NCBI GenBank assembly: GCA_019309565.1
Contig: JAFDFZ010000039.1
Coordinates: forward strand, 1 to 40,186
Origin: Deltaproteobacteria bacterium
GTDB taxonomy: Bacteria > Desulfobacterota > Desulfobacteria > Desulfobacterales > SURF-15
Reading direction: 5' to 3'
DNA: 40,186 nucleotides
The notes under the pieces are model-generated. The model saw nothing but the letters and a program-made list of their open reading frames with translations, was not told the origin of the DNA and did not search any database. The translations under genes and the position numbers were made by a program. Shown piece by piece: positions 1-8,427 of this stretch. Numbering within the stretch: the first letter of the stretch is position 1; each line of letters begins with the position of its first letter.

Positions 1-89
1 ATTCCCCCCAAAAGGTTTAACGCCCGCCGGATGGAAGATTCGATATCGGTACCTCTGACAATGGAAACCCTGGCTTTTTGTCCGGTCAT
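1..89 (-). CDS. DUF362 family protein, N-terminal fragment (cut by window edge)
   Basis: Reading leftward from an ATG at 89-87, the frame stays open to the window edge for 29 codons, starting MTGQKARVSIVRG and continuing to a di-glycine. The pattern of a short basic start, a beta strand VSIVRG, then a helix ending in LLGG resembles the N-terminus of DUF362 proteins, which often sit next to ferredoxin-type clusters in anaerobes. A GGAG motif lies about 13 nt upstream, which is a rather long spacing. Only the first tenth or so of a normal DUF362 protein is visible, so the family call is an inference from a short stretch; the open frame itself is seen directly. Confidence 0.45.
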   Translation of the reverse strand, partial: MTGQKARVSIVRGTDIESSIRRALNLLGG

Positions 90-285
90 ATTCGCTTTTA
101 TGCTCCTTTGTTCGTGGTCTGAGTGTTTATTTAACCTGAACCGATCGGCTCCAAGTTCAGTGTTCAGGGTTAGAGGGTTATAACAGCTTCAAATCGCTTA
201 TGATATTGCGTCGAATTTAGAAAATTCATCCTAAGCAGACGGATTAAATAAACCATAACCCATAGATATTAGTTTAATGTGGTAT

Positions 286-583
286 TTAAGTTTCGCACCC
301 CATTTTACCGTAAATTGCCAATGGAATTAAGTCGAATAAAATTTTTAAAGGCAAAATAATTACACCGAAGCTCTTAAGCGGCCATCCAATCGGAAGCATC
401 GAGCTTAAGGCACAAGGGAGGTGGCGCTAAGTAGCGAAAGATCTTGATAGCTCTGGTTTAAACGCTTTGTTGACTCCTATTGTGCCGTCATCGAAGGGTG
501 ATAAAGTGTATTTTGCCTTTAAAAATTTCATTCGACGCCAGCATATAAGACGTTTCATAGAAATAGGTGGGTGCGAAACTTAA
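286..583. mobile_element. MITE-like palindromic element with terminal inverted repeats and flanking direct repeat
   Basis: Outer arms at 286-300 and 569-583 are perfect 15-bp inverted repeats (TTAAGTTTCGCACCC). Inside them a second inverted repeat pairs 331-358 with 509-536 at 27 of 28 positions. The whole unit is flanked by the direct repeat GTGGTATTT (279-287 and 585-593), which looks like a target-site duplication although it overlaps the left arm by two bases. No transposase frame lies inside, so this fits a non-autonomous miniature element of about 298 bp that could fold into a long hairpin. A further 11-bp inverted repeat (162-172 and 602-612) lies outside it. The parent transposon cannot be identified from this window. 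Confidence 0.75.
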
Positions 584-649
584 GGTGGTATTTGTGAATT
601 TTAACCCTGAACGCAGAACGATGAACCGCTCAACCTAGGTTTAAATGAG

Positions 650-1660
650 TCACACGAGAATATTACCACTTTCCAAAATTTTTCGACCATCAATTTCAAG
701 GGTGGCTTCAGAGTAAATCACATCGATATGACATGGCGCTGCCACATTGCCTCCGATTGCGTAATTGCTGCCGATGCCGTGGTGGCCGAAACCCAGCTTG
801 CCGAGATCTTCCAGATTTGTTGCATAAGCCCTGCAGCATGGATTAAGACCCACGGCAAATTCCGCCAGATTGTACGCGGCTTTATCGTTAAAGGATTTAA
901 GGGTTTCATTCAAATAATCAGCGGCCTTTCCCCCTGAAACTTTCACCACTTCCCCTGATTTGACTTCGATTGTAATCGGCTCATCCCTTAGTACACCGTA
1001 TCCCATGAGACGAACATCGCCGATAATAACCCCTTCTGTTGTGCCCTCTGTGGGTGATATGTTCAGCTCGCTGTTGGGAAGTGCGGCAAATTGCCCCGGT
1101 TCTCGGAAAAGCCCGGTTTCGTATTGCACGGGACGGTCTGTGATTTTAGCAGTCAGGTCGGTTCCCGCCGGGGATGTCATCCGGATGGTATTGCCCGCGG
1201 CGATGATTGCCCCCAGCTTCCGGCCCACCCGATCGTTCTGTTCATAATCTGCCAGAATACCTCCCGTGCAAAGGCAATCTTCGGTAACCTCGCACATGGT
1301 AGTTCCGCGAGCGCCATTTTTGATGGCTTCGATGCGTGCATCCGTATGAGTCATGGACCAGGTTGTAGGTAAAAAAAACACGTCGCTTTGAGCACATGCA
1401 CCCACCACCGGTTTCGGAACCTGAGCACCATGGGCTCCGGTTGGAGGAAACGCTGTTATTGTGGGGATGCCTCCAGCAGCATATGCCGCTGCTGCAATGG
1501 CCTCGGCCAGACGGATCTTGTTGGTATCACATGCGATCACAACGTGTTCTCCTTCCTTTACGCCCGCACATTGTTTTACAGCTTTCATTGCACCTGGCAT
1601 CATTTCAATAAAACTAGACGGGGAAGGAATGTAATGAAAATGTTTGATGGGCCAGGACAT
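650..1660 (-). CDS. M29-type aminopeptidase-like / NicX-fold metalloprotein
   Basis: A 336-residue soluble protein. The C-terminal block contains GFGHHGIG, GGNVAAPCHID and a closing beta-strand region, which resembles the metal-binding half of the M29 leucyl aminopeptidase (aminopeptidase T) superfamily; that superfamily also includes 2,5-dihydroxypyridine dioxygenase-like enzymes. The N-terminal half has the usual alpha/beta layout with GEHVVIACD near residue 37. The start is well supported by AAAGGAGG six bases before the ATG. The gene stands alone between the MITE-like element and a transposase, so its context gives no pathway. Whether it is a peptidase or a dioxygenase-like enzyme cannot be told from sequence alone. 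Confidence 0.75.
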   Translation of the reverse strand: MSWPIKHFHYIPSPSSFIEMMPGAMKAVKQCAGVKEGEHVVIACDTNKIRLAEAIAAAAYAAGGIPTITAFPPTGAHGAQVPKPVVGACAQSDVFFLPTTWSMTHTDARIEAIKNGARGTTMCEVTEDCLCTGGILADYEQNDRVGRKLGAIIAAGNTIRMTSPAGTDLTAKITDRPVQYETGLFREPGQFAALPNSELNISPTEGTTEGVIIGDVRLMGYGVLRDEPITIEVKSGEVVKVSGGKAADYLNETLKSFNDKAAYNLAEFAVGLNPCCRAYATNLEDLGKLGFGHHGIGSNYAIGGNVAAPCHIDVIYSEATLEIDGRKILESGNILV

Positions 1661-1974
1661 GGTTTCCTCCTTTCTTGAAGCTGCTCTACAGCAGTTTTTT
1701 CAAATATCTAAAACTTCCGGTGTTTAGAGCTTAAACAACTCCTGTTGTGATTGCAAATGGATTATTGACTTTCATTTCCGGAAAGCTGCTCTTCAATCGT
1801 TACCAAATTTACCTGCGTTTCGGGCTGCCCGAGAACTGCTGCAATACTGCTCAGCAATTCTCGGTGAATATTGAAAGTGGTTAATACAGCGCTTTTTAAG
1901 GGTAATTGAAATATTTTTTTCGCAAAGTTATTTTTCAAGAAAATCATAACATATTGAAATAATTGTGCAAATAT
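1661..1974. other. Intergenic region, no convincing gene
   Basis: AT-rich sequence between the aminopeptidase-like gene and the IS promoter. It holds one 61-codon minus-strand frame (1762-1947) with no ribosome-binding site and no family resemblance, which I did not accept as a gene. The first ~80 bases presumably carry the leader of the aminopeptidase-like gene. Confidence 0.4.
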
Positions 1975-2030
1975 TTGACTAGACTTTTGCCTCTATATAT
2001 TGTATAAATATCAATAGCTTATACAATATA
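1975..2030 (+). promoter_or_regulatory. Putative sigma-70 promoter with overlapping palindromic operator upstream of the transposase
   Basis: TTGACT (1975-1980) is followed after 17 bp by TATTGT (1998-2003), a plausible -35/-10 pair. A perfect 12-bp inverted repeat, TATATTGTATAA at 1996-2007 and its complement at 2019-2030, overlaps the -10 and runs toward the start codon at 2042. Its position suggests a repressor site or a hairpin in the leader of the transposase mRNA. The structure is seen directly; its use is inferred. Confidence 0.45.
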
Positions 2031-2041
2031 CAGGGGTTTTC

Positions 2042-3352
2042 GTGCATCTGAAAAAACATCTCAGCTTCACTGCACTCAGGGAAGCGCTGTCAGCACAATT
2101 CAACCAAATTGACGATTTGCGACAAGGTGCAAAAGTCGATTACCCCCTGCATGATTGTCTGATGAGCGGCTTTGCCATGATGTTTTTTCAAGACCCCTCG
2201 CTTCTTTGCTTCCAGCAACGCATCCAAGACCGTATGGAGCGAAACAATCTTGGCACCGTCTTTAATGTCGGCACCATTCCAAAAGAAACGCAAATGAGAG
2301 ATGTTCTTGATTGGGTATCGCCACAAGCAATAGAGCCGGTTTTCCCTGACTTTCTTCACAGGCTCCAACGAGGAAAACAACTGGCTCAATACCAATTTAT
2401 CAACGGTATGTATCTTGTCTCACTGGATGGATCACAATACTTTTCTTCAGAAAAAGTCCATTGTCCCAACTGTTTGATAACCGAATCCAAAAACGGCACA
2501 CTGCGATACCACCATCAAATCCTTCAACCGGTTATCGTACATCCAGACATAAAACAAGTGCTTCCGCTGGCACCGGAGCAAATCAGCAACCATGACGGCA
2601 CCCAAAAACAAGACTGTGAAATCAATGCCGGTAAACGCTGCATCCAAAAGATCAGAAAAGCGCATCCAAAGCTTAAATTCATCATCACTGCCGATGGGCT
2701 CCACTCAAAACAACCCTTTATCGATGAAGTAAAAAAGGCCAAGATGTCCTTTATCTTAGTGGCCAAGCCCACTGACCACAAAGTCTTGTTTGAGTGGGTC
2801 AATGAACTGACTCAACTGGGCGAAGCTGGCCGGTTGGAGTTGACCGATTCAAAGGCTCGCCGCCATTGTTATCAGTGGGTCAACAACGTGCCTCTAAACG
2901 GCACAAAGGATGCCGATGATGTCAATTTTTTCCAATTTCATATTATTTCAAAAGATAACAAAATCACCTACAAAAACAGCTGGGTGACCGATCTTACCGT
3001 TGATCGGAGCAATGTCGTTGAGTTGGTAAAAGGCGGCCGAGCTCGGTGGAAAGTTGAAAACGAAACCTTCAACACGCTCAAAAATCAAGGCTATCACCTT
3101 GAACACAACTTCGGCCACGGACAACAGAATCTGTCATTTGTCTTCTTTATGCTCAACTTGCTGGCCTTTTATGTTCATCAGATTTTAGAGCTCACCGATC
3201 GGCTCTACCATACAGTCAGATACACAAAATTTACCTCTCGCAAAGAGTACTTCAACCAGCTTCGCTGCACGTTTAGAATCATGTTGTTTAATAGCTGGGA
3301 GCAGATGCTCACCCATATCCTGGATCCGCCAATGATCAGAGCCCCGGGCTGA
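2042..3352 (+). CDS. DDE transposase, IS4-like family
   Basis: A 436-residue protein with the layout of an IS4-type DDE transposase. The first catalytic Asp is likely D129 in VSLDGSQYF, the second D218 in ITADGLHSKQPF, and the Glu E339 in RWKVENETF with the following LKNQG, which resembles the IS4 Y-R-E-K region. Other features are CPNC at 141-144 and a hydrophobic C-terminal helix. The start is a GTG; the only nearby Shine-Dalgarno-like sequence is CAGGGG. The frame is full length and intact, so the element could be active. I could not find convincing terminal inverted repeats, so the element's borders are unresolved and the subgroup is uncertain (an ISNCY-type group is also possible). Confidence 0.85.
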   Translation: MHLKKHLSFTALREALSAQFNQIDDLRQGAKVDYPLHDCLMSGFAMMFFQDPSLLCFQQRIQDRMERNNLGTVFNVGTIPKETQMRDVLDWVSPQAIEPVFPDFLHRLQRGKQLAQYQFINGMYLVSLDGSQYFSSEKVHCPNCLITESKNGTLRYHHQILQPVIVHPDIKQVLPLAPEQISNHDGTQKQDCEINAGKRCIQKIRKAHPKLKFIITADGLHSKQPFIDEVKKAKMSFILVAKPTDHKVLFEWVNELTQLGEAGRLELTDSKARRHCYQWVNNVPLNGTKDADDVNFFQFHIISKDNKITYKNSWVTDLTVDRSNVVELVKGGRARWKVENETFNTLKNQGYHLEHNFGHGQQNLSFVFFMLNLLAFYVHQILELTDRLYHTVRYTKFTSRKEYFNQLRCTFRIMLFNSWEQMLTHILDPPMIRAPG

Positions 3353-3708
3353 CGACGGCCTATTTTAAAAAGTATTTGTCGTTTACTGCCGGCCGGTGTC
3401 GGATACCACAGTTGCGCTTTCTTTTATGACAGTGTCAACTATTTTCAATTCATTTGTCCCTTTTTGCCATCAAATTCCGCTCTCGTATGATAACCTTGCC
3501 AATAAATTACCACCGAAATCCCATGAACCGGTATTTGGCCGATTAAAATAAGATTCACCGAGAATTGCTGATTTTTTCGTTCCATGATTGGTTTATCTCA
3601 TGGGTTGTGATATTTTTCAACGAGATGAAATAGAAACCCAATATTCCATCATTTCACTATTCCATTATTCCAATTGTGAGCGAAGCGAACTAAGTTCTTT
3701 AAGTCGGG
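3353..3708. other. Intergenic region downstream of the transposase
   Basis: No gene is supported here. The stretch includes a low-complexity run of ATTCCAT/ATTCCA units (about 3640-3675) and presumably the right end of the IS element. A frame starting at 3588 on the plus strand runs into the antisense of the HD-GYP gene and is a shadow. Confidence 0.4.
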
Positions 3709-4713
3709 CTACCCTATGGGATTTTTGTTCCGGCAGGCACCCAAATTCACCTTCCCTTCGGTCAAAACCTTTGTGCAGGCATCCACGACCGCTGCATCAT
3801 AGCACGTTTCACGGAGGGCGCTTAATTCCGCCAGCGCAGCTTCCGGCCCCGCCGCCGGGCGATAGGGACGAAAGCAACAGATGGCATCCACCACGTCGGC
3901 CACCGCCAGGATTCGGGCCTCGAGCAAAATCGCCTCGCCCTTCAGACCCTGCGGGTATCCCGAGCCGTCCATGCGTTCGTGGTGCTGGTAAATCGTTTGC
4001 GCCAGGGGCCATGGGAAGTCGATGTTTTTTAAAATTTCGTAAGCCGTCCGGGGATGCTCCCGAATGATGGCCATTTCTTGTTCGGACAGCTCTCCCGTCT
4101 TGTTCAGGATGGCCGCAGGAACGAGAACCTTGCCCAGGTCGTGGATGGCCGCGGCCATGCGTAACCCCTGTGTGCGGTCCCAGGAAAAGCCCAGTTCACC
4201 AGCGATGGCGCGGCACAGCTTGGTAACCCGACGCTGATGACCGGCGGTGTAAGGGTCCCGTTTTTCGATAGTCAGGGACATGGCCTGGATCACGCCTCCC
4301 ATGGCTTTACGAAACCGCTCGCGGCTTTCGTAAAGTGGGGTCATGTCGCTGACGATCTCGATCACACCAGACAATTCGCCGCTAGGCGTGCGGTAGGCGC
4401 TGGCGGTGATGATGCCGGGTGCGCTTCGGCCACAGGCGCAATGTTTATCTCCTTCATAACGAAGCTGTTCCACACCCTTGTCGATGCGGTTCATCGGGCA
4501 AGCAGACGTCCGGCACATATCTCCCGAAAAAACCTCATAACACTTTTTACCGATTGCCTGTGTCCGGGGCACACCCGTCAGGGCGGTAAACCCAGCATTC
4601 ACCAACCGAACGGTGAAATCGGTATCGATAACCACCACCGCGTCGGGTATGGCCTCCAGCACCTGTAGGATATCTGGATCATCGTTTCTGCCGGAAAAGG
4701 TTGCTCTGTTCAC
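3709..4713 (-). CDS. PAS domain / HD-GYP putative cyclic-di-GMP phosphodiesterase
   Basis: A 334-residue cytoplasmic protein. Residues ~15-125 form a PAS sensor domain (IPDAVVVIDTDFTVRLVN) carrying an unusual set of cysteines: C58, C67, C72 before a Pro-Met, and C92/C94. Residues ~135-325 form an HD-GYP domain with H158, the HD pair H191-D192, H220, H244-H245, GYP at 252-254 in DGSGYPQGLKG, and a later VADVVDA. HD-GYP domains hydrolyse cyclic di-GMP. The start is GTG, with only a weak ribosome-binding site, 33 bp after the ferredoxin stop. The PAS cysteine pattern recurs in the sigma-54 activator at 20812-22218, which hints at a shared redox or metal signal. Confidence 0.88.
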   Translation of the reverse strand: MNRATFSGRNDDPDILQVLEAIPDAVVVIDTDFTVRLVNAGFTALTGVPRTQAIGKKCYEVFSGDMCRTSACPMNRIDKGVEQLRYEGDKHCACGRSAPGIITASAYRTPSGELSGVIEIVSDMTPLYESRERFRKAMGGVIQAMSLTIEKRDPYTAGHQRRVTKLCRAIAGELGFSWDRTQGLRMAAAIHDLGKVLVPAAILNKTGELSEQEMAIIREHPRTAYEILKNIDFPWPLAQTIYQHHERMDGSGYPQGLKGEAILLEARILAVADVVDAICCFRPYRPAAGPEAALAELSALRETCYDAAVVDACTKVLTEGKVNLGACRNKNPIG

Positions 4714-4746
4714 GACGGCTTTATCTCAATTCAAACGGTACATGGG

Positions 4747-5775
4747 TTACGCCCCCCCGGCTGGACAGCCCCGAACGCAGACCCCGCATCCCAAACACAG
4801 GCTTTCATCGAGTTGGACAGAAAAATGATGCTTTCCGGCATCCACGCGTACAAGGGCGTCCACCGGGCACAGGGAAATGCACTTTCCGCAGCCGGTGCAG
4901 TTTTCGATCCGAATCCGCGCGATGAAATGGGTGGTATGCACCGGGTGCAGCAATCCGAAGCGCCGGGCGGCGGCCATGGCCTCGCAGCAGCACTTGCAGC
5001 AGTTGCAGATGAAATTGACCCCTTCGCGCACGTTTTCCCCGAACTGAACCAGATTTTCGGTATAGACCCTCTGAAGCAGATCCAGACACTCGGCAACCTC
5101 CAATCGCCGGGCAAACCCGTGTCGGATCAAAGAAGCGGCCGCCATGTTAAAGGTCATGCATATTTCCTTGGGTGCATTGCAGTCTCGATTCAAATGGGCC
5201 ATTTTGCGGCGGCAGAAACAGAGGCTCACACCGATAGGGGATGCGGCTCGAATCACCTCGCCGGCCCGCTCGTAATCCAGCACATGCAATGCATTTTCTT
5301 TTGAAAGGGTCGGTTCGTTTACGAATATACGCCCCTGCTGGGTTTCACCGCCGACGATCAGCCCCCTGATAAAATCTTCTTCCACGGTGATGTATCGATA
5401 AAACAGCTCACTCAGCACTTTCTGGTCGATATCATTGCGCACCCGCATCAGGGAAAACTCGAAAAAACCGGCCATGGGCGGGGGCAGGCAGTAAAACCGC
5501 TCGTCGTCTATCAAAATATCCACCAGAACCCCGCGATCGGCCAGCCCATCCAGAACCTTGCGGGCGGCGGCTGAGTTCATCTTCCAGGCCCGGGCGGCGG
5601 TTTGGACCGTAAACGGCCGGATCGGAAACTTCGCAAGCCATTCCGCCTCTTTCTCGTTGAAAAGCACCTTCAATATCTTATACAGCAACTCGGACGGCGC
5701 GGCGCCCTTCGGGGTGCGATTCAACCGGTCGATCAGACCGGTATAAGCGGGGCTGAAGGTATGGTATGCCATAAA
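4747..5775 (-). CDS. Two-[4Fe-4S] ferredoxin-domain protein, probably C-terminally truncated
   Basis: The family-like start is MAYHTFSPAY at 5775; an in-frame ATG at 5859 would add 28 unconserved residues lying over the MFS remnant. The N-terminal part (DRLNRTPKGAAPSELLYK onward) resembles a conserved winged-helix-like region of a family common in sulfate reducers. It is followed by a Cys-rich FICNCCKCCCEAM segment and two ferredoxin motifs, CTGCGKCISLCP and CLGCGVCVRGCP. From memory of the family, homologues continue for roughly 100 residues after the second cluster, whereas here the protein ends five residues later, right after a run of seven C (4752-4758). This suggests a truncation or frameshift. 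It probably acts in electron transfer; its partner is unknown. Confidence 0.75.
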   Translation of the reverse strand, partial: FMAYHTFSPAYTGLIDRLNRTPKGAAPSELLYKILKVLFNEKEAEWLAKFPIRPFTVQTAARAWKMNSAAARKVLDGLADRGVLVDILIDDERFYCLPPPMAGFFEFSLMRVRNDIDQKVLSELFYRYITVEEDFIRGLIVGGETQQGRIFVNEPTLSKENALHVLDYERAGEVIRAASPIGVSLCFCRRKMAHLNRDCNAPKEICMTFNMAAASLIRHGFARRLEVAECLDLLQRVYTENLVQFGENVREGVNFICNCCKCCCEAMAAARRFGLLHPVHTTHFIARIRIENCTGCGKCISLCPVDALVRVDAGKHHFSVQLDESLCLGCGVCVRGCPAGGA

Positions 5776-5842
5776 TTCTTTACCAACTCTTGTTATCGAT
5801 GGATCTGTCGCCTCTTCATCAATACTTGTTATAGTGGATCTG

Positions 5843-6267
5843 TTATTGCGATTCCGCATATTTTTTTAAATTTTGTGTTTCGGGCATTCCGATGAGCAAT
5901 GGCAATCGGATCATAATATCCAGCCCCAAAACGGTCAGAAAAACATATTGCGTGCCCATGGTGTCCCAGACAATGCCGGCAATAAATGCCGTGCAGGACA
6001 CAAGCAGCAACCGACAAGGGGGCTCAGCAGACCGGCCGTGCCCATTCCCACACTGCTAATGATGCCCAGTTGAGTGGCTGAAGCACTCAGAGCTATCGCA
6101 TATATCGATTGGTAGGGATAAACCATTTGATACACAAAACTCGCTATGGATGTCCGCGCCACAGTTACTTTCCAGTTGTGTGATTGCCTTCTTAAGAAAT
6201 CAACACCCTTTGAAAAAGCCTTAGTGGTATTTTGAATACTATCTTGATTTGTTTCCACAAGTCGCAT
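5843..6267 (-). pseudogene. MFS transporter pseudogene with internal deletion
   Basis: The N-terminal frame (ATG at 6267) starts MRLVETNQD, then runs through a first transmembrane region (VYPYQSIYAIALSASATQLG) and second (GLLSPLVG) typical of major facilitator transporters. It then goes out of frame. In another minus-strand frame the reading continues with a typical MFS C-terminal end, including AFIAGIVWDTMGTQYVFLTV and LLIGMPETQNLKKYA, and stops at 5843. Together only about 130 residues remain of a normal ~400. The middle of the gene has therefore been lost and the two ends joined out of frame. The remnant overlaps the upstream in-frame ATG of the ferredoxin gene. Confidence 0.8.
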
Positions 6268-6312
6268 TCCCTACGAAGAATTACTTAGCACGCATGCCGA
6301 TGCTTATATTTT

Positions 6313-7248
6313 TTACCTGAGCACCCCTTTGATAATCGTCTCCACCGCCTCTTCGGGTGTAAGCCCATGTGCCATGAGGGTTTCCATTTGTCTTTTGTCA
6401 ACACTACCGATCGCAGCCTCATGGGTGACTTTTGCAAGCGGATGGGTGACGTTGACAATGGGAATCGCCTTGGCCGTCGCATTATCCTTGACAATCTCAA
6501 GGCAATCCACATGTCCGCGGGCTCCGGCAGCCTTCCCCTCGCTGACACCTGTAATTTCCGCTAACGCTTCATCTTCAAGTGCAACCCGTGTCTTTACGAG
6601 CCCCCTTGCATTCTCTCCGGCCAGGACGATTTGCTCCTTTATCTTTATTCTGTCGTCGGCATGACCGAATACCTTTGCAGCCAATTCGGCCACGGCGTTT
6701 TCACCCGCATCCACCCGGTAGTCGATGCCAAGGCTTCCGACCCGACCGGCAATGAGCGTAAAATCAGTAAAATATTTTCCGTTTCTGCCGACTTTCACAA
6801 CCGACTTCGGCACGACACTGATGCCGCCGAAAAGCCCGTGGAAATGCGTTTCCGAGTAGCTCATGTGAGCGCCTTCACAAATTTCCACCCTTGCATCCAT
6901 GATGTGCTTGATACGCTCCGCCCTCGGAAAAACGCAATGGACAACGAAACTTGCAGACGCATCTTCTTCAATCCGGATATCCATTTTAACCTTCTGGGTT
7001 CCCTTCCTGTGTAGGATTCCAAAGCAGGTGTGAACCGGATGCCTCAACGTTACCCCCTTTTTAACGATTATCCGCACCCTGAGGCCGGCAAGCGTTTCCT
7101 TCGCCTGAACCTTAATGCCGTCGATCTCCCTTGCACTCAAAATCTTATGGTCGCCTGCCACCAAATGAGCGATCTCCTGGTTCCCAAGGATGCCCCGATC
7201 TCCCCCGGCCTCTCCGAATGCCGTCATCAGTTCATCAAGCTCAGACAT
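6313..7248 (-). CDS. sufB: SufB/SufD-like Fe-S scaffold protein
   Basis: A 311-residue protein from MSELDELM. The frame is open further upstream, but that part is antisense-free shadow of sufC; GAAGAGG nine bases upstream supports the start at 7248. The body shows the SufB/D beta-helix pattern, including HFHGLFGG, DYRVDAGENAVAE, and the C-terminal block HPLAKVTHEAAIGSVDKRQMETLMAHGLTPEEAVETI, where His/Glu residues lie near the cluster-assembly site in SufB. The short length fits the minimal anaerobic/archaeal-type SufBC pair. It overlaps sufC by 8 bp, indicating translational coupling. SufB acts as the Fe-S scaffold with the SufC ATPase. The choice between SufB and SufD rests on its being the only such protein in the cluster. 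Confidence 0.88.
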   Translation of the reverse strand: MSELDELMTAFGEAGGDRGILGNQEIAHLVAGDHKILSAREIDGIKVQAKETLAGLRVRIIVKKGVTLRHPVHTCFGILHRKGTQKVKMDIRIEEDASASFVVHCVFPRAERIKHIMDARVEICEGAHMSYSETHFHGLFGGISVVPKSVVKVGRNGKYFTDFTLIAGRVGSLGIDYRVDAGENAVAELAAKVFGHADDRIKIKEQIVLAGENARGLVKTRVALEDEALAEITGVSEGKAAGARGHVDCLEIVKDNATAKAIPIVNVTHPLAKVTHEAAIGSVDKRQMETLMAHGLTPEEAVETIIKGVLR

Positions 7249-7957
7249 AAAGACAGGCCTCTTCTTCACAGACAGAACCGCTCTTCGATTGATAGTATGC
7301 GACGACCTTAGCCGGGTTGCCGGTGCACACGATTCTGCCCCGGCAAAGGAGGGAGGCGTTGTCTGCGATTTCGACAATTTGTTCCTTGTGAGTAATGAGA
7401 AGTACGGAGGCGCCGTTTTTTCTGAACTCCGCAATGACGTTTAGGATATCCTGTGCGGAAAGCATATCGATGCCCGAATCGGGTTCATCGAGTATGGCCA
7501 GCCGGGGATTCAGGGCGAGCACGGAGGCAAGTTCTATCCTCTTTCTCTCGCCTCCGCTGAGGGAAGCGTCCAGCATTCTATGCAGAAAAGCCTCGGGGGC
7601 AAGACCGACCCGCTTCAGGCAATCGCAGGGATCGATACCGGGTCTTTTAACGGTGAGATAATCCCTTATGGATATTCCCTCAAACCTCACCGGCTCCTGC
7701 CATGCCAGGGTGATACCGAGCCGGGCCCTTTCATGGATCGCAAGGGCGTTGATAACCCTGTGATCAAAGCATATTTTGCCGGCGTGTACCGCACATCCTT
7801 CGCACCCCATAATGGTATAAGCAAGGGTGCTCTTTCCTGCGCCGTTTGGCCCGAGAAGCGCATGGACCTCTCCCCGTTCCATGGACAGGGTTAACCCTGA
7901 AAGCAGCTCTTTTTCTTCTATCCGGCAAATGATATTCTCGATTTCAAGAAGCGGCAT
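7241..7957 (-). CDS. sufC: SufC ABC ATPase of Fe-S cluster assembly
   Basis: A 238-residue ABC ATPase without membrane segments. Walker A is GPNGAGKST (36-44), the signature is LSGGERKR, and Walker B with the catalytic Glu is LAILDEPDSGID; the switch His lies in LLITHKEQI. The Asp-Ser-Gly-Ile-Asp after Walker B is characteristic of SufC. SufC powers SufB(D) during cluster assembly in the cytoplasm. It overlaps both neighbours: rseC by 14 bp upstream and sufB by 8 bp downstream. Confidence 0.93.
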   Translation of the reverse strand: MPLLEIENIICRIEEKELLSGLTLSMERGEVHALLGPNGAGKSTLAYTIMGCEGCAVHAGKICFDHRVINALAIHERARLGITLAWQEPVRFEGISIRDYLTVKRPGIDPCDCLKRVGLAPEAFLHRMLDASLSGGERKRIELASVLALNPRLAILDEPDSGIDMLSAQDILNVIAEFRKNGASVLLITHKEQIVEIADNASLLCRGRIVCTGNPAKVVAYYQSKSGSVCEEEACLYV

Positions 7958-8384
7958 TCCTTTTGATAACCTCCACGATTACGGGCATATATTTCTTTTT
8001 GTTCAATTTTTTGCGAAAGAGAAACAACACTGACATCCCGATGATCAATCCGCCGGTTCCGAGCAGCGCGCTTAAAGCATCTGAAGACTTTCCGAGGCTT
8101 CTTGAGATATGCCCACCCAGCAACGTACCGGCTATCAAAAGCAAAATGGGAATTCCGAAAACCCAAATCAGGGCCTTCACGCAGGCCACCGCCGCCACCT
8201 GTATTTTTACCCTGTCTCCGATACTTGCGCCCGCCGTGTTTAATGTCTCAAATACGGGTTTCCCCCCGGGCGCCAACCGCTCCGCCTCCTGAAAGCCGCA
8301 CATGAGACAGTTGGAACTCCGCTCCACGATCACCGATGCCCTGTCACCATCAATTTCCAGAACTGTGCCGGTATCTTCAATCAT
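7944..8384 (-). CDS. RseC/SoxR-reducing-system family membrane protein
   Basis: A 146-residue protein with an N-terminal cytoplasmic beta domain (MIEDTGTVLEIDGDRASVIVERSS), a Cys pair C27/C30 (CLMCGF), then GDRVKIQV and two transmembrane helices (about 70-90 and 105-125). This is the layout of RseC. In E. coli RseC belongs to the SoxR-reducing (Rsx/Rnf) system. Here it overlaps the start of sufC by 14 bp, so it may serve redox supply to Fe-S assembly; that link is inferred from position. Confidence 0.85.
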   Translation of the reverse strand: MIEDTGTVLEIDGDRASVIVERSSNCLMCGFQEAERLAPGGKPVFETLNTAGASIGDRVKIQVAAVACVKALIWVFGIPILLLIAGTLLGGHISRSLGKSSDALSALLGTGGLIIGMSVLFLFRKKLNKKKYMPVIVEVIKRNAAS

Positions 8385-8427
8385 CTCTATCGGACTCCCT
8401 GTTTCATGACCTTGCCTCCACGGCGCT

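Noticed and set aside
1762..1947. 61-codon minus-strand ORF
   Set aside because: No ribosome-binding site, no recognisable domain, AT-rich intergenic setting.
3588..4067. 159-codon plus-strand ORF
   Set aside because: Mostly antisense to the HD-GYP gene, Pro/Arg-rich composition typical of a shadow frame.
7249..7434. N-terminal extension of the sufB frame
   Set aside because: It overlaps sufC in another frame; the start at 7248 has a proper Shine-Dalgarno sequence and fits the family.
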